The position numbers and the translations under genes are program-made. Shown here one piece after another: positions 51,635 to 60,724 of a DNA stretch of 64,000 nt. Under the pieces are notes generated by a model, which was not told the DNA's origin, made no database searches, and saw only the letters and a list, made by a program, of their open reading frames with translations. Source of the DNA: Paraburkholderia phosphatilytica (GTDB lineage: Bacteria; Pseudomonadota; Gammaproteobacteria; Burkholderiales; Burkholderiaceae). Positions within the stretch are counted from its first letter, which is position 1. Every line of letters starts with the position of its first letter. The stretch covers positions 31,751 to 95,750 of the forward strand of contig NZ_QQOA01000031.1 of NCBI RefSeq assembly GCF_003443895.1. Reading direction: 5' to 3'.

Positions 51635-52359
51635 CACACCATCCCGCCGTTCACGCCGATCACCTGGCGCGTCACGTACGACGCGGCGTCGGACATCAGG
51701 AAGCTCACGACCGCCGCGACTTCCGCGGGCTGGCCCACGCGGTTCATCGGCACGGCCTTCAGTGCGTGTTCGAGCGGCACGTCGTCGAGCATGCCGGTTT
51801 CGATCAGGCCGGGCGCGACGCTGTTGACGGTGATGTTGCGCGTCGCGAGTTCGACGGCGAGTGCCTTGGTCGCGCCGATCAGGCCGGCTTTCGCGGCGCT
51901 GTAGTTCACCTGGCCGCGATTGCCGGTCACGCCCGACACCGATGCGACCGTGACGATGCGGCCGCCCTTGCGCGCGCGCACCATCGGCATCGTGAGCGGA
52001 TGCACGACGTTGTAGAACGCGTCGAGACCGGTTTCGATCACCATGTCCCAGTCTTCGTCGGTGAGCGCGGGGAACGCCGCGTCGCGCGTCACGCCGGCGC
52101 AGCAGACGATGCCGTAGTACGCGCCGTGTGCGTCGACGTCGGCTTCGAGCGCGCTGCGGCACGCGGCGCGCTCGCGCACGTCGAACTGCAGCACGCTCGC
52201 GCTGCCGCCCTGCGCGACGATGCCGGCCTGCACGGCTTCCGCTTCGCTGCGGCTCGAGCGGCAATGCACGGTGACGGCGAAGCCGTCGGCGGCGAGGCGA
52301 TACGCAATCGCGCGGCCGATGCCGCGGCTTGCGCCGGTGACGAGAACACGGCGGCTCAT
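51634..52359 (-). CDS. apeQ: 3-oxoacyl-ACP reductase (ApeQ-like ketoreductase)
   Basis: A 241-residue short-chain dehydrogenase that reduces the beta-keto group after each condensation. It has TGASRGIG (residues 8-15), Ser140, Tyr153 and Lys157 (YSAAK), and the FabG-like end VTRQVIGVNGGM. Two departures from FabG: the NNAG segment reads CCAG (86-89), and the tetrad asparagine of ETNL is glycine (Gly111 in IETGLDAFY). It overlaps the dehydratase by four bases. Confidence 0.9.
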   Translation of the reverse strand: MSRRVLVTGASRGIGRAIAYRLAADGFAVTVHCRSSRSEAEAVQAGIVAQGGSASVLQFDVRERAACRSALEADVDAHGAYYGIVCCAGVTRDAAFPALTDEDWDMVIETGLDAFYNVVHPLTMPMVRARKGGRIVTVASVSGVTGNRGQVNYSAAKAGLIGATKALAVELATRNITVNSVAPGLIETGMLDDVPLEHALKAVPMNRVGQPAEVAAVVSFLMSDAASYVTRQVIGVNGGMV

Positions 52360-52916
52360 GACCTGAAACTCCCTTCGATGAATGACTGAAAATCGCGCGG
52401 CTGGAAGGCCTTGATGATCGCTTCGGCCCAGAGCTCGCGCTCAACCTCACCTTCGCCCTTCATGCACGTGATCGCGCATTCGTATGCGGCGGTGCCTTCG
52501 TCGGTGCGCAGCAGTTCTTTCGCGCTGATCTGCAGGCGCGCGCCCGCGGCGAACGCCGGCAGCGCCGCGCGATAGCGCTGCGAGCCGAGCAGCACGCCCG
52601 GCAACGCGTGGCCGCCCGCGCGAATCGCGAGCAGCCCGACGTGCGCGGCGATCGCCTGCGCCATCAGTTCGACGCCGATCCATGCGGGCATCGCGCCGTC
52701 TGCATCCGCATACCACGCGTGGGCATGCACGCGCGCGGTGGCCGCGATCGATTCACCGGTAAAGGCTGTGACCGCGTCGAGCAGCAGCATCGTGTCGCGA
52801 TGCGGGATGATTTCCTCGATCGGCGGAAACGTGGCATCGGGCTGGCTGCGGTCGTTCATGCGCGATTCGTGGGCTGTGCCGAGGTCGGCGACGGCGGAGC
52901 AGTTGAGCGAAGTCAT
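52356..52916 (-). CDS. apeP: Hotdog-fold 3-hydroxyacyl-ACP dehydratase (ApeP-like)
   Basis: A protein of up to 186 residues with the hotdog signature IIPHRDTMLLLDAVTAF and PAWIGVELMAQAIAAHVGLLA, matching the dehydratase that pairs with ApeI in Xenorhabdus. It removes water from the 3-hydroxyacyl chain to leave a trans double bond. The start is unsure: the ATG at 52916 follows an AAGG too closely, and the ATG at 52859 has no ribosome site. It lies seven bases after the upstream ketosynthase gene. Confidence 0.85.
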   Translation of the reverse strand: MTSLNCSAVADLGTAHESRMNDRSQPDATFPPIEEIIPHRDTMLLLDAVTAFTGESIAATARVHAHAWYADADGAMPAWIGVELMAQAIAAHVGLLAIRAGGHALPGVLLGSQRYRAALPAFAAGARLQISAKELLRTDEGTAAYECAITCMKGEGEVERELWAEAIIKAFQPRDFQSFIEGSFRS

Positions 52917-52923
52917 CCTTATA

Positions 52924-54108
52924 TCACCGGCCGAGAATCAGGCTGACATTGCTGCCGCCGAACGCGAACGAATTGCTCATCGCGTACTGCGTGCCGTTGC
53001 CGCGCGCAAGGCGCCGCGTATCGGCGATCAGGTCCAGCGTGGGCAGCGTGGCGTCGGCGTCGCCGTCCCACAGATGGCGCGGCAGCGGGATGTCTTCACG
53101 GGTCAGCGCGAGATACGCGATGCCGAGTTCAGTGGCGCCCGCCGCGCCGAGCGTATGGCCGGTCAGCGGCTTGGTGCCGCTCGTCGAGACGCCGTCGGGG
53201 AACACGCGCGCCATCAGGTGCGCTTCCATCTGGTCGTTGCGCGGCGTCGCGGTGGCGTGCAGGTTCACGTAGCCGATCGCGGAGGGCGCGAGTTGCGCGT
53301 CGTCGAGCGCCGCGCGCAGCGCGAGTTCGCCGCCCATGCCTTGCGGGTCAGGCGCGGAGATGTGATGCGCGTCGCTCGATTCGCCGGCGCCCGCGAGCCA
53401 CACGTCGCCTTCGTCGCGCGTCAGCAGGAAGACCGCGGCGCTTTCGCCGACGTTGATGCCGTGGCGATTGCGGCTCATCGGATTCATCCGCGTCGTGCTG
53501 GTCGATTCGAGCGACGAGAAGCCTTGAATCGTGAGCTCGCACAGCGAATCGACGCCGCCCGCGATCACCGCATCGCACAGCCCGAGCCGCAGCAGCCGGC
53601 GCGCGGACACGAACGCTTTCGCGCTCGACGTGCACGCGGTCGAGATCGTGAACGCGGGCCCCTGGATACCGAGCGCGGCCGCGGCGAACGGCGCGGCGGT
53701 GCCGATTTCCATCTGGCGGTAGTCGAACGCGGCGGGCATTGCGCCGCTCGCGGCACGCTCGAAGAGTGCGTCTTCGGCGGCGCTGATGCCTGACGTGCTG
53801 GTGCCGAGCACGATACCGATGCGCTGCGAACCGAAGCGTTCGCGTGCGGCGTCGATCTCGGGCTGGATCTGCGCGAGCGCGGCGAGCAGCAGCCGGTTGT
53901 TGCGGCAGTCGTAGCGCGTGAGCGATGCAGGCGGTGCGAGATCGAGCGGTGCAAGCGCACGGCCGACGAACGCTTCACCGCGCCGTGTCGACATCGGGCC
54001 CATGCCGGGCGCTTCGTGACGCTTCAATGCGTCGGCGATCGACGCGGTGTCGTCGCCGAGCGCGTTGATCATGCCGAGCGCGTGCAGGTAGACGCGGGTT
54101 GTGTTCAT
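52924..54108 (-). CDS. apeO: Beta-ketoacyl-ACP synthase (ApeO-like)
   Basis: A 394-residue ketosynthase with Cys159 (STACTSSAKA), His284 (NLHATATPRND) and His318 (PLTGHTLGAAG). In the Xenorhabdus system ApeO works as a heterodimer with the chain-length factor ApeC for polyene elongation; the ApeC-like partner here is encoded at 61789-62478. It overlaps the exporter gene by four bases. Confidence 0.88.
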   Translation of the reverse strand: MNTTRVYLHALGMINALGDDTASIADALKRHEAPGMGPMSTRRGEAFVGRALAPLDLAPPASLTRYDCRNNRLLLAALAQIQPEIDAARERFGSQRIGIVLGTSTSGISAAEDALFERAASGAMPAAFDYRQMEIGTAAPFAAAALGIQGPAFTISTACTSSAKAFVSARRLLRLGLCDAVIAGGVDSLCELTIQGFSSLESTSTTRMNPMSRNRHGINVGESAAVFLLTRDEGDVWLAGAGESSDAHHISAPDPQGMGGELALRAALDDAQLAPSAIGYVNLHATATPRNDQMEAHLMARVFPDGVSTSGTKPLTGHTLGAAGATELGIAYLALTREDIPLPRHLWDGDADATLPTLDLIADTRRLARGNGTQYAMSNSFAFGGSNVSLILGR

Positions 54109-56552
54109 GCCGTTTCCTTCGTATGCAACGGCATCGGAATGCCGATCGGCGCAAGCAGCACCGCAATCGAAATACCGAGCGCGAGCGTTCCGCCGAAGCT
54201 CTTCAGCGCAGGCATCGAACTCATGCCGAGCATGCCGAACGACAGCAGCGTGGTGGCCGCCGACAGCAGCACACCGGTCCAGACCGCGCCAAGGTCGGCA
54301 TGTTCGCGCTGCGCGCCTTCGCGCAGAAACACCGCGTAGTTCGCGCCGACGCCGAGCACCAGCATCAGCGCGAGCGAGTTGAACAGGTTGCATGGCACGC
54401 GCGCATAGCCGAACAGCGCGAGCGTGACGCCGACCGCGAGCAGCACCGGCAAAGCGACCGCGATGCCGCCGCGCACGCCGTAGCGCACCATCAGCAGGAT
54501 CAGCACGAGCAGCAACGCTCCGGCGAGCCACAGGCCGCTGTCGACGCGATACGCACCGAACAGCTTCGACACGCTCGCGGCCTTGTCGACGAAGCTCACG
54601 CCGGGCAACGTAGCGGCCAGCGCGACGAGCACCGGTTCGTTCACGGGCGTCACGCGTTGTGGCATCACGACGGCCGCATACACCGGCGTCGCGACCTCGA
54701 CCTGGCCGAGCCACAGATGCCGGAACGGTTGCGACCACGGCGCGGCGAGCCAGCGCCCGACGCTCAGCGTGCGATTCGCCGACTGCGCGGATGCCGCGAG
54801 CCACGCATCGGCGACGTTGTCGCGAAAGCCCGCGTCGACCAGCAGCTTGCGCAGTGCCGCCCGGTCGTTGAACACATGCGTATCGAGCAGCGCGCGATTG
54901 GCGTGCTGCCGCGCGGCCGACGGCACGAACGACGTGACCGATTGCCAGCCTGCGATCTGCGTGGCGCTGTTGCCGGTGAGCGCCTCGAGCTTCGCGCCGA
55001 GCGCTTCCGCGCGTTGCAGCACCGTCTCTTCCGAGTCGCCGCGTACGACGAAGAACTGTGCGTCGTTGTCTACGCCGACGGCGCGCGTGATGCGCTGCTC
55101 CTGCGCAACGAGCGAAGGGTCGCGATGGATCAGCAGGTGGATGTCGTCGTCGCTTTTCAGCATCAGCCAGCCGGGCGCCGCGACGATCACGAGCAGCACG
55201 GCGAGCCACACTGCGCGCTTGCCGCCGATCGCGCGCTGCCATTTCGCGAGCAGTTGCGCCGCGGCGGCGAAGAGCCATTGCGGACGACGTACGGGTGCGC
55301 GCGTGAGCAGCGCGGGCAGCAGCCACAGCACGGACGCGAACGCGACCGAAATGCCGACCATCGCGAAGCACGCGATCTGCTTCAGCGCGGGGAACGGCAC
55401 CCACGCGAGGATCGCGTAGCCGAGCAGGCTGGTCGCGAGCGCGACGCTCAATGCGGGCGTGACTGCGCGCGCGCCTTGTTTCGCGTCCCATGCGTTGCTA
55501 CCCGCGCCGTTCGCGTTTGCATCACCGTGACTCGCGCCGAGATACACGACGAAGTACTGGATCGAGTAGTCGACCGCTTCGCCGATCAGGCTCGCGCCGA
55601 ACACGAGCGTGAGCAGATGCAGCTTGCCGAACACGAGCATCGTCGCGGCGAGCGCGCACAGGATGCCGATCGCCGTCGACACGAAACCGAGCACGAGCAG
55701 CCGCGGCGAGCGGAAGATCCACAGCATCAGGAACGCGACGCCGACGAGCGACACGATGCCGATCCGGTGTACATCGCGCTCCGATTCGCTGCGCGCTGCT
55801 TCGCCATAGAACACGGCGCCGGTGCGCGCGAGCGTGACGTCGGGGAAGCTATGCTTCAGTTGCGCTTCCGCATGAGCGGTAGCGGCGAGCACCGCGCGCT
55901 GCGTGCCGGATTCGTACGCGGAGCCCGGCAGGGTCGCGACGACGAGCACGCTGGTGGTGCTGCCCGTATGCGCGACGAGGAGGTTGTCTTCGATCGACAG
56001 GTTCGAGGTGGCGAGCGGCAGGCCCGCGAGCCAGTGCTCGAGCCAGCCGAACGGATCGTCGGCGAGCGGTGTCGACAGACCGCCGCCGGGCGGCGCGTAC
56101 AGGTGTTGCAGCACCGCGTCGTGCAGCGCGTTCGGCCCGCGCGCGATCACTGCGCGATCCGCGGGCGTCAGCAGGCCGAAGCGATAGGGCAGATAGACGC
56201 TGCCGATCTGCGACAGGTCAAACGGCGGCAACTGCGCGGTCACCGAACGGAACGCATGGCTCGCGGCAAGCGTTGCGCCGAGTTGCGCCGCCGCGGCTTT
56301 CGCGTGCGCGTCGCTGTCGCTCGATACGAGATACACGGTACGATCGCCGAGCGCGGCGGCGAGGCGCTCGACCGCGAGATCGGCGACCGGGTCGGCTTCG
56401 GTGGCGGGCAGCAGCGCGAGCAGGTTGGTCTGCAATGGCGACGTCGCGGCGAAGCGCCACGCGCAGTACAGCGCCGCGACGAGCGCGAGCAGCAGCCACG
56501 CGGCGAGCACGCCGCGCGCTGGCTTCACCGGTCGCGACTGCAGCGCGTCCAC
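54105..56552 (-). CDS. apeM: MMPL/RND-family exporter (ApeM-like)
   Basis: An 815-residue polytopic protein with two copies of a periplasmic domain followed by a block of membrane helices, the MMPL plan. Visible are an N-terminal helix (VLAAWLLLALVAALYCAW), SLIGEAVDYSIQYFVVYLG in the first helical block and LGVGANYAVFLREGAQREH in the second; these hold the conserved membrane Asp/Tyr-type residues that couple to protons. It should move the finished polyene lipid out of the inner membrane. Starts at GTG overlapping the LolA-like stop by one base. Confidence 0.88.
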   Translation of the reverse strand: MDALQSRPVKPARGVLAAWLLLALVAALYCAWRFAATSPLQTNLLALLPATEADPVADLAVERLAAALGDRTVYLVSSDSDAHAKAAAAQLGATLAASHAFRSVTAQLPPFDLSQIGSVYLPYRFGLLTPADRAVIARGPNALHDAVLQHLYAPPGGGLSTPLADDPFGWLEHWLAGLPLATSNLSIEDNLLVAHTGSTTSVLVVATLPGSAYESGTQRAVLAATAHAEAQLKHSFPDVTLARTGAVFYGEAARSESERDVHRIGIVSLVGVAFLMLWIFRSPRLLVLGFVSTAIGILCALAATMLVFGKLHLLTLVFGASLIGEAVDYSIQYFVVYLGASHGDANANGAGSNAWDAKQGARAVTPALSVALATSLLGYAILAWVPFPALKQIACFAMVGISVAFASVLWLLPALLTRAPVRRPQWLFAAAAQLLAKWQRAIGGKRAVWLAVLLVIVAAPGWLMLKSDDDIHLLIHRDPSLVAQEQRITRAVGVDNDAQFFVVRGDSEETVLQRAEALGAKLEALTGNSATQIAGWQSVTSFVPSAARQHANRALLDTHVFNDRAALRKLLVDAGFRDNVADAWLAASAQSANRTLSVGRWLAAPWSQPFRHLWLGQVEVATPVYAAVVMPQRVTPVNEPVLVALAATLPGVSFVDKAASVSKLFGAYRVDSGLWLAGALLLVLILLMVRYGVRGGIAVALPVLLAVGVTLALFGYARVPCNLFNSLALMLVLGVGANYAVFLREGAQREHADLGAVWTGVLLSAATTLLSFGMLGMSSMPALKSFGGTLALGISIAVLLAPIGIPMPLHTKETA

Positions 56553-57250
56553 TAGTGCGCTCCGAACAACGCCGCTTCGGCGGGAGTCAACGTGGTGACG
56601 GCGCTGGTGCCTTCGAAGCTCAATGCCGTCGCATCGCCATTCGCGAGTGTGACGAGCAGCGTTTGCAGATACGTGCCGCCGCTCATCTGCAGCGACTTGA
56701 TCGACTGCGCGAGCTGCGGCTGGTTCGGCGTCAGCAGCATGTGCCAGCGCGACGGCGTGCCGTCCGCATGCACGTCGAACTGCGAGTAGAGCGCGGACAG
56801 ATCGCCCGACAGCATGTCGCGCATCAGCTTCGCGGCGGTCTGCGCGCTGCGAGCGCCTTGCGGGTTTGCCGTGGCACCCGGTTGGCCATCAGGGCCGAGC
56901 TGGCGCACACCCGCATCGGTGATCACGTAGGTCGCCTTGTACGGCGTGTCGAGTTGCCAGATCACGCCGCGTTCGCGATAGAACAGCAGCGAGCCGTGGC
57001 TCACGAGCGGCGCTTTCATCGCGGCGAGCGTGCGCGTCTGGATGAACTGTGCGCGGATGCCGGACTGCTGGCCGAGATGCGCGGCGATCTGCGAGACGAG
57101 CGTCGTGCTGGCGCTGGACGATGCGGCGACGGGGGCGGCGGTCTGCGTGCCCTCGGCCCACGCGGCGTGACGCGGCGTGAGCGCAATCGCAATTGCAATC
57201 GCGCTCGCACCGCAGAATGGCACGAGCCTGGTCGCAACACGCATGCGCAT
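56552..57250 (-). CDS. apeL: LolA-like outer-membrane carrier protein (ApeL-like)
   Basis: A protein of about 232 residues with a signal peptide (LVPFCGASAIAIAIALTPRH, cleaved near AAWA) and a LolA-type half-barrel sequence: IRAQFIQTRTLAAMKAPLVS, GSLLFYRERGVIWQLDTPY, KATYVITDAGV. It probably ferries the polyene lipid across the periplasm from the MMPL exporter. The start is either the ATG at 57250 or a GTG at 57256 that overlaps the thioesterase stop. Confidence 0.82.
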   Translation of the reverse strand: MRMRVATRLVPFCGASAIAIAIALTPRHAAWAEGTQTAAPVAASSSASTTLVSQIAAHLGQQSGIRAQFIQTRTLAAMKAPLVSHGSLLFYRERGVIWQLDTPYKATYVITDAGVRQLGPDGQPGATANPQGARSAQTAAKLMRDMLSGDLSALYSQFDVHADGTPSRWHMLLTPNQPQLAQSIKSLQMSGGTYLQTLLVTLANGDATALSFEGTSAVTTLTPAEAALFGAH

Positions 57251-57252
57251 AT

Positions 57253-57684
57253 TCACTCGGCCCATGCACGCTCCAGCTTCTCGAGCACGATGGGCGGCGA
57301 CACGAACTGCAACTCCTGGTTCGATGCCTTCACGGCCACCTGCAGCGTGTAGCCTTTCGTGAGCCGCGTGCCGGTGGCCTCGTCGAAGATCTCGTAGCCT
57401 ATCTTCAGGCGGTTCTCGTATTCGAGCAGTTTCGTGCGGACGTCGAGAATCTGGCCGTAGACGGCCGGGCGCACGTATTTCAGATGCACTTCGACCACTG
57501 GCCACAGGAAGCCGGACGCCTGCATCTCGCGATAGTCGTAATCGAACTTTCGCAGCAGCGCCGCGCGGCCGATCTCGAAGTACTTCAGGTAGTGGCCGTG
57601 CCAGCAGACGTTCATCGCGTCGACGTCATGGAACGGCACTTCCACTTTCGCGCTCGCGGTCAGGGTCTTCTGCGTGTCAGTCAT
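57253..57684 (-). CDS. apeK: Acyl-CoA/ACP thioesterase, 4-hydroxybenzoyl-CoA type (ApeK-like)
   Basis: The 143-residue hotdog thioesterase has VPFHDVDAMNVCWHGHYLKYFE, the conserved Asp-containing signature of the YbgC/4-hydroxybenzoyl-CoA group. In polyene clusters it may release the chain from the carrier or edit stalled chains. The ATG at 57684 follows GGAGG at eight bases; it overlaps the upstream gene by eight bases. Confidence 0.88.
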   Translation of the reverse strand: MTDTQKTLTASAKVEVPFHDVDAMNVCWHGHYLKYFEIGRAALLRKFDYDYREMQASGFLWPVVEVHLKYVRPAVYGQILDVRTKLLEYENRLKIGYEIFDEATGTRLTKGYTLQVAVKASNQELQFVSPPIVLEKLERAWAE

Positions 57685-59392
57685 CGCGCGTGCCTCCACT
57701 GGGACGCGCCCAGAAATCGAAAAAATTGAACCATTGGTACGGCGCCTTGCGGCAGTAGTGTTCGAGACGCGCCGCGTAACGCTGCGCCCACGCCGCGATA
57801 TGTTGCGTGCGCTCGCGGCGCGGCAGTTCGATGCGCTCGGCGAACGGCTCGAAGTAGAGGCGATAGGTGCCGCGTTCCTTCAGGCAGAAGAACAGGTACA
57901 CCGGGCAGCCGAGGGCGTGCGCGAGCACGTACGGGCCTTGTGCGAACGGCGCGGGCGAGCCGAGAAAATGCGCATCGGTGGTGCGGCCCGATTCGTGCGC
58001 GGGCGTGCGATCGCCGACGATCACGAGCAGCTCGCCGTTCTCGACGCGCTCCTGCATCATCATCGAGGTCGCCGGACCGAAGTCGCTGACGTGCACGAGG
58101 TGCTCGGCGAAGCGGTCGTCAGCGGATGCCAGCACGCTGTTGAAGCGCTGCGCGTGCTCGGTGTAGACGATCGCGGTCACCTTCGTCTGCGCGCCGCGCA
58201 CCGCGAGCGCGCGCGCCATCTCCAGGTTGCCGAGGTGCGAGCCGATCACGAGCGCGCCGCGTCCGCTTGCGAGCAGCGCATCGAGCGGTGCGGCATCGTC
58301 GAAGTCGACGTCGTGCTCTGTCACGTGGCCAGACCATGCGGCGAGCTTGTCGAAGCCCGACTGCGCGAACGCCAGCATGTGGCGATACGCGCTGAACCAG
58401 CCGGGGCGCGGCGTATCGGATGCGGGTGTCGCAGCATCGAGCTGTGCGAAATACAGCTTCGACGCAGTGCGCGCCGCACGGCCCGTCACGAGGAAGTACG
58501 CGACGATCGGATGCAGCCACAGCGCGGTGAAGCGCGGCCCGAACAGCTTGCAGCTCAATGCGAGCGACAGCATGCCGAGCCGGCTGCCGCGCTCGGCCAT
58601 GCGCCACCAGTGTTTTTCCTGGGCATTGACCTTGTTGCAACCCGTTGCGCGTGGCATGAACTTGTGCGCGATCAAAAGCGGCGAGCGCAACAGCATGCCG
58701 AAGAAGAGCCGGGTGTGGCTGCGGCTGATGCGGAGGTTGTCCCACAGCACGTCGAAATGAGAAATGCCGTCGGTCGCGTAGGTAACGCGCGTCGGCAGTG
58801 CGACGAACGCGACGCGCTGCCAGTAGAGGCGCACGAGAATCTCGATGTCGAAGTCCATGCGCGTGGGCAGCGTCACGCTGTCGATCAGCGCGCACGCGAG
58901 ATCGAGCGGATAGATGCGGAAGCCGCACATCGAGTCGCGGATCTCGAACGACAGCGTCTCGATCCACACCCACACGTGCGTCGCATAGCGGCCGTAGAGC
59001 CGCGACTTCGGCACGCTGTCGTCGTAGACCGGCTGGCCGAGAATCAACGCGCGCGGCGCGGCCCCGGCTGCGGCGACGAAGCGCGGCACGTCGGCGGCAT
59101 CGTGCTGACCGTCCGCGTCGATCTGCAGTGCGTGCGTGTAGCCGGCATCGTGCGCGGCGCGAAGGCCAGTCATCACCGCCGCGCCCTTGCCGCCGTTCAC
59201 CGGGCGACGCAGCAGCGTCATGCGGCCCACGTACTGCTGCGCGAGTTCGGCGAGCACTGCCTGCGTCGGTGCATCGCTGCCATCGTCGACGACGATGACC
59301 GGCAGCTCGTGCACGGCGAGATTCGCGATGGTCGCGCCGATCGCGTCCTTGTGGTTGTAGATCGGAATGACGATGCAGGCAGCGAAGCTCAT
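57677..59392 (-). CDS. apeJ: Glycosyltransferase-lysophospholipid acyltransferase fusion (ApeJ-like)
   Basis: A 571-residue two-domain protein. Residues 1 to about 250 are a GT2 glycosyltransferase (CIVIPIYNHKDAIGATIANL, VIVVDDGSDAPT, QIDADGQHDAADV). The C-terminal half, after a linker with a membrane-associated stretch, is an LpxL/LPLAT-type acyltransferase with GSHLGNLEMARAL (HxxxxE) and VGDRTP. It probably attaches the polyene to a sugar-lipid head. The same fusion is found in canonical ape clusters. It overlaps both neighbours by a few bases. Confidence 0.9.
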   Translation of the reverse strand: MSFAACIVIPIYNHKDAIGATIANLAVHELPVIVVDDGSDAPTQAVLAELAQQYVGRMTLLRRPVNGGKGAAVMTGLRAAHDAGYTHALQIDADGQHDAADVPRFVAAAGAAPRALILGQPVYDDSVPKSRLYGRYATHVWVWIETLSFEIRDSMCGFRIYPLDLACALIDSVTLPTRMDFDIEILVRLYWQRVAFVALPTRVTYATDGISHFDVLWDNLRISRSHTRLFFGMLLRSPLLIAHKFMPRATGCNKVNAQEKHWWRMAERGSRLGMLSLALSCKLFGPRFTALWLHPIVAYFLVTGRAARTASKLYFAQLDAATPASDTPRPGWFSAYRHMLAFAQSGFDKLAAWSGHVTEHDVDFDDAAPLDALLASGRGALVIGSHLGNLEMARALAVRGAQTKVTAIVYTEHAQRFNSVLASADDRFAEHLVHVSDFGPATSMMMQERVENGELLVIVGDRTPAHESGRTTDAHFLGSPAPFAQGPYVLAHALGCPVYLFFCLKERGTYRLYFEPFAERIELPRRERTQHIAAWAQRYAARLEHYCRKAPYQWFNFFDFWARPSGGTRDD

Positions 59393-59769
59393 GCCTGGTC
59401 TCCGTACACGATCACGCCCGATGCGCTGTCCCGCTCGCCGAGCCGGTACGCAAAGCGCACGCGCCGCTCGCTCGCATCGTGCGTCATCGCGAGCGACAGC
59501 AGCGCGCCGGGCGGCACGGGCGCGGTGAACTTCAGGCGATCGATGGACCTGACCTCGCGTAGATGCGGAATGTGTTCGCTCGCGAGGCGGATCGCCCAGT
59601 CGATCTGCACGACGCCGGGCAGGATCGCGAGCCCGGGGAAGTGGCCGTCGAAATGCGCGAGCGAAGGCGGCACGCGCAGGTCGTAGCGCAACTGGTCGCC
59701 GCACTGGCTCGCCGCGAGCACTTCGACGCCGTAGCGTCCCGCCCACAGCGCTTCGTGCGGCGCGCTCAT
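59389..59769 (-). CDS. apeI: 3-hydroxyacyl-ACP dehydratase (ApeI-like)
   Basis: A 126-residue FabZ-like hotdog enzyme with the catalytic His43 in HFDGHFPGLAILPGVVQIDWAI in parts. ApeI forms the active dehydratase complex with ApeP in Xenorhabdus. It overlaps the COG4648 gene by four bases (ATGA); in the canonical order an AMP-ligase gene stands between these two, and none is here. Confidence 0.88.
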   Translation of the reverse strand: MSAPHEALWAGRYGVEVLAASQCGDQLRYDLRVPPSLAHFDGHFPGLAILPGVVQIDWAIRLASEHIPHLREVRSIDRLKFTAPVPPGALLSLAMTHDASERRVRFAYRLGERDSASGVIVYGDQA

Positions 59770-60470
59770 CGCTGCTCCGCCCGGGCCGCGCGGGCCGCCC
59801 TCGGCAGCATCACCAGATGGCGCCAGCCGAGTTCGCCGACCAGCAGCGCGCCGATCAGCACATACGCGATCGCGCCGTTGTACAGCGACCAGTCCTCGCG
59901 TGGCCAGCACAACGCGGTGTACACGGAGAACGCGCCGTTCAGCACGAAGAAGCCGCACCATACCTGCGTGACGCGGCGCGTGTAGCGGATCACGTGCGGC
60001 GGCGGATCGGGCATCGTGATGCGCGCGAATTTTTCGACCATCGACGGGCCGCGCACGAGCGTCGCGCCGAACGCGACGAGCAGTCCGAGATTGACGAGCG
60101 ACGGATAAAGACGCAGCAGCATTTCGCTGCCGGTCAGCACGATCGCGACGGAGGCGGCGTTGAGCAGCGCGGCGACGCACCAGTCGACCGCGGTCAGCCG
60201 GCGCAGCGAAGCGGCGACCGTGCCGGTGCCGCCCCAGCGCTGCAGCCACAGCAGCGCGAACAGCAGGCAACCGACCACACGCGGATTGTCCCAATGCCAC
60301 GCGCACAGGATCACGAGCGGATACGCGAGCTTCGCGGCGATCCGCAGTCCGGTTCGCAGCCAGCCCATCAGCCCGACGCCTGGCGTGGCGGCAAGCGCAT
60401 CGTCAACCGTGCCTGTCGCGATCGGCGCGGCGGCCGCGGCCGTTTCCCGTTCGTACGGCGAAAGCGGCAT
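59766..60470 (-). CDS. apeG: COG4648-type polytopic membrane protein (ApeG-like)
   Basis: A 234-residue protein with about five membrane segments (AAKLAYPLVILCAWHWDNPR, VAALLNAASVAIVLTGSEML, LVNLGLLVAFGATLV, VLIGALLVGELGW). This family, often mislabelled DNA gyrase subunit B, is restricted to polyene-type clusters; its exact role is unknown. The ATG at 60470 overlaps the ACP stop by one base (TGATG); a TTG just upstream is less likely. Confidence 0.85.
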   Translation of the reverse strand: MPLSPYERETAAAAAPIATGTVDDALAATPGVGLMGWLRTGLRIAAKLAYPLVILCAWHWDNPRVVGCLLFALLWLQRWGGTGTVAASLRRLTAVDWCVAALLNAASVAIVLTGSEMLLRLYPSLVNLGLLVAFGATLVRGPSMVEKFARITMPDPPPHVIRYTRRVTQVWCGFFVLNGAFSVYTALCWPREDWSLYNGAIAYVLIGALLVGELGWRHLVMLPRAARAARAEQR

Positions 60471-60721
60471 CAACCTTGCGCCGCGAGCAGCGACTCGATT
60501 GCGGCGATCACGTCGCCGACCGTGCGGACCGACTTGAACTCCTCCGGCTTGATGCGCCTGCCCGTCATTTCCTGCAGCTTGATCGCGAGATCGACCGCGT
60601 CGATGCTGTCGAGATCGAGTTCTTCGAACAGATGGGCCTCGGGCGTCACACGCTCGGGTTCAATGGCGAAGTTCTCTTTGAAGATGGCGCGGATGCGCTC
60701 AAGAATCTCTGCCTCGGTCAC
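60470..60721 (-). CDS. apeF: Acyl carrier protein (ApeF-like)
   Basis: An 83-residue carrier protein with the phosphopantetheine attachment Ser39 in ELDLDSIDAVDLAIKL. It starts at GTG about eight bases after AAAGGGG and lies three bases after the first carrier gene. Confidence 0.93.
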   Translation of the reverse strand: MTEAEILERIRAIFKENFAIEPERVTPEAHLFEELDLDSIDAVDLAIKLQEMTGRRIKPEEFKSVRTVGDVIAAIESLLAAQG

Positions 60722-60724
60722 GAT

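Noticed and set aside
54099..56555. An 818-residue plus-strand frame opposite the MMPL gene
   Set aside because: Composition is that of a mirror frame of a GC-rich gene; the minus strand encodes an evident MMPL exporter with coupled neighbours.
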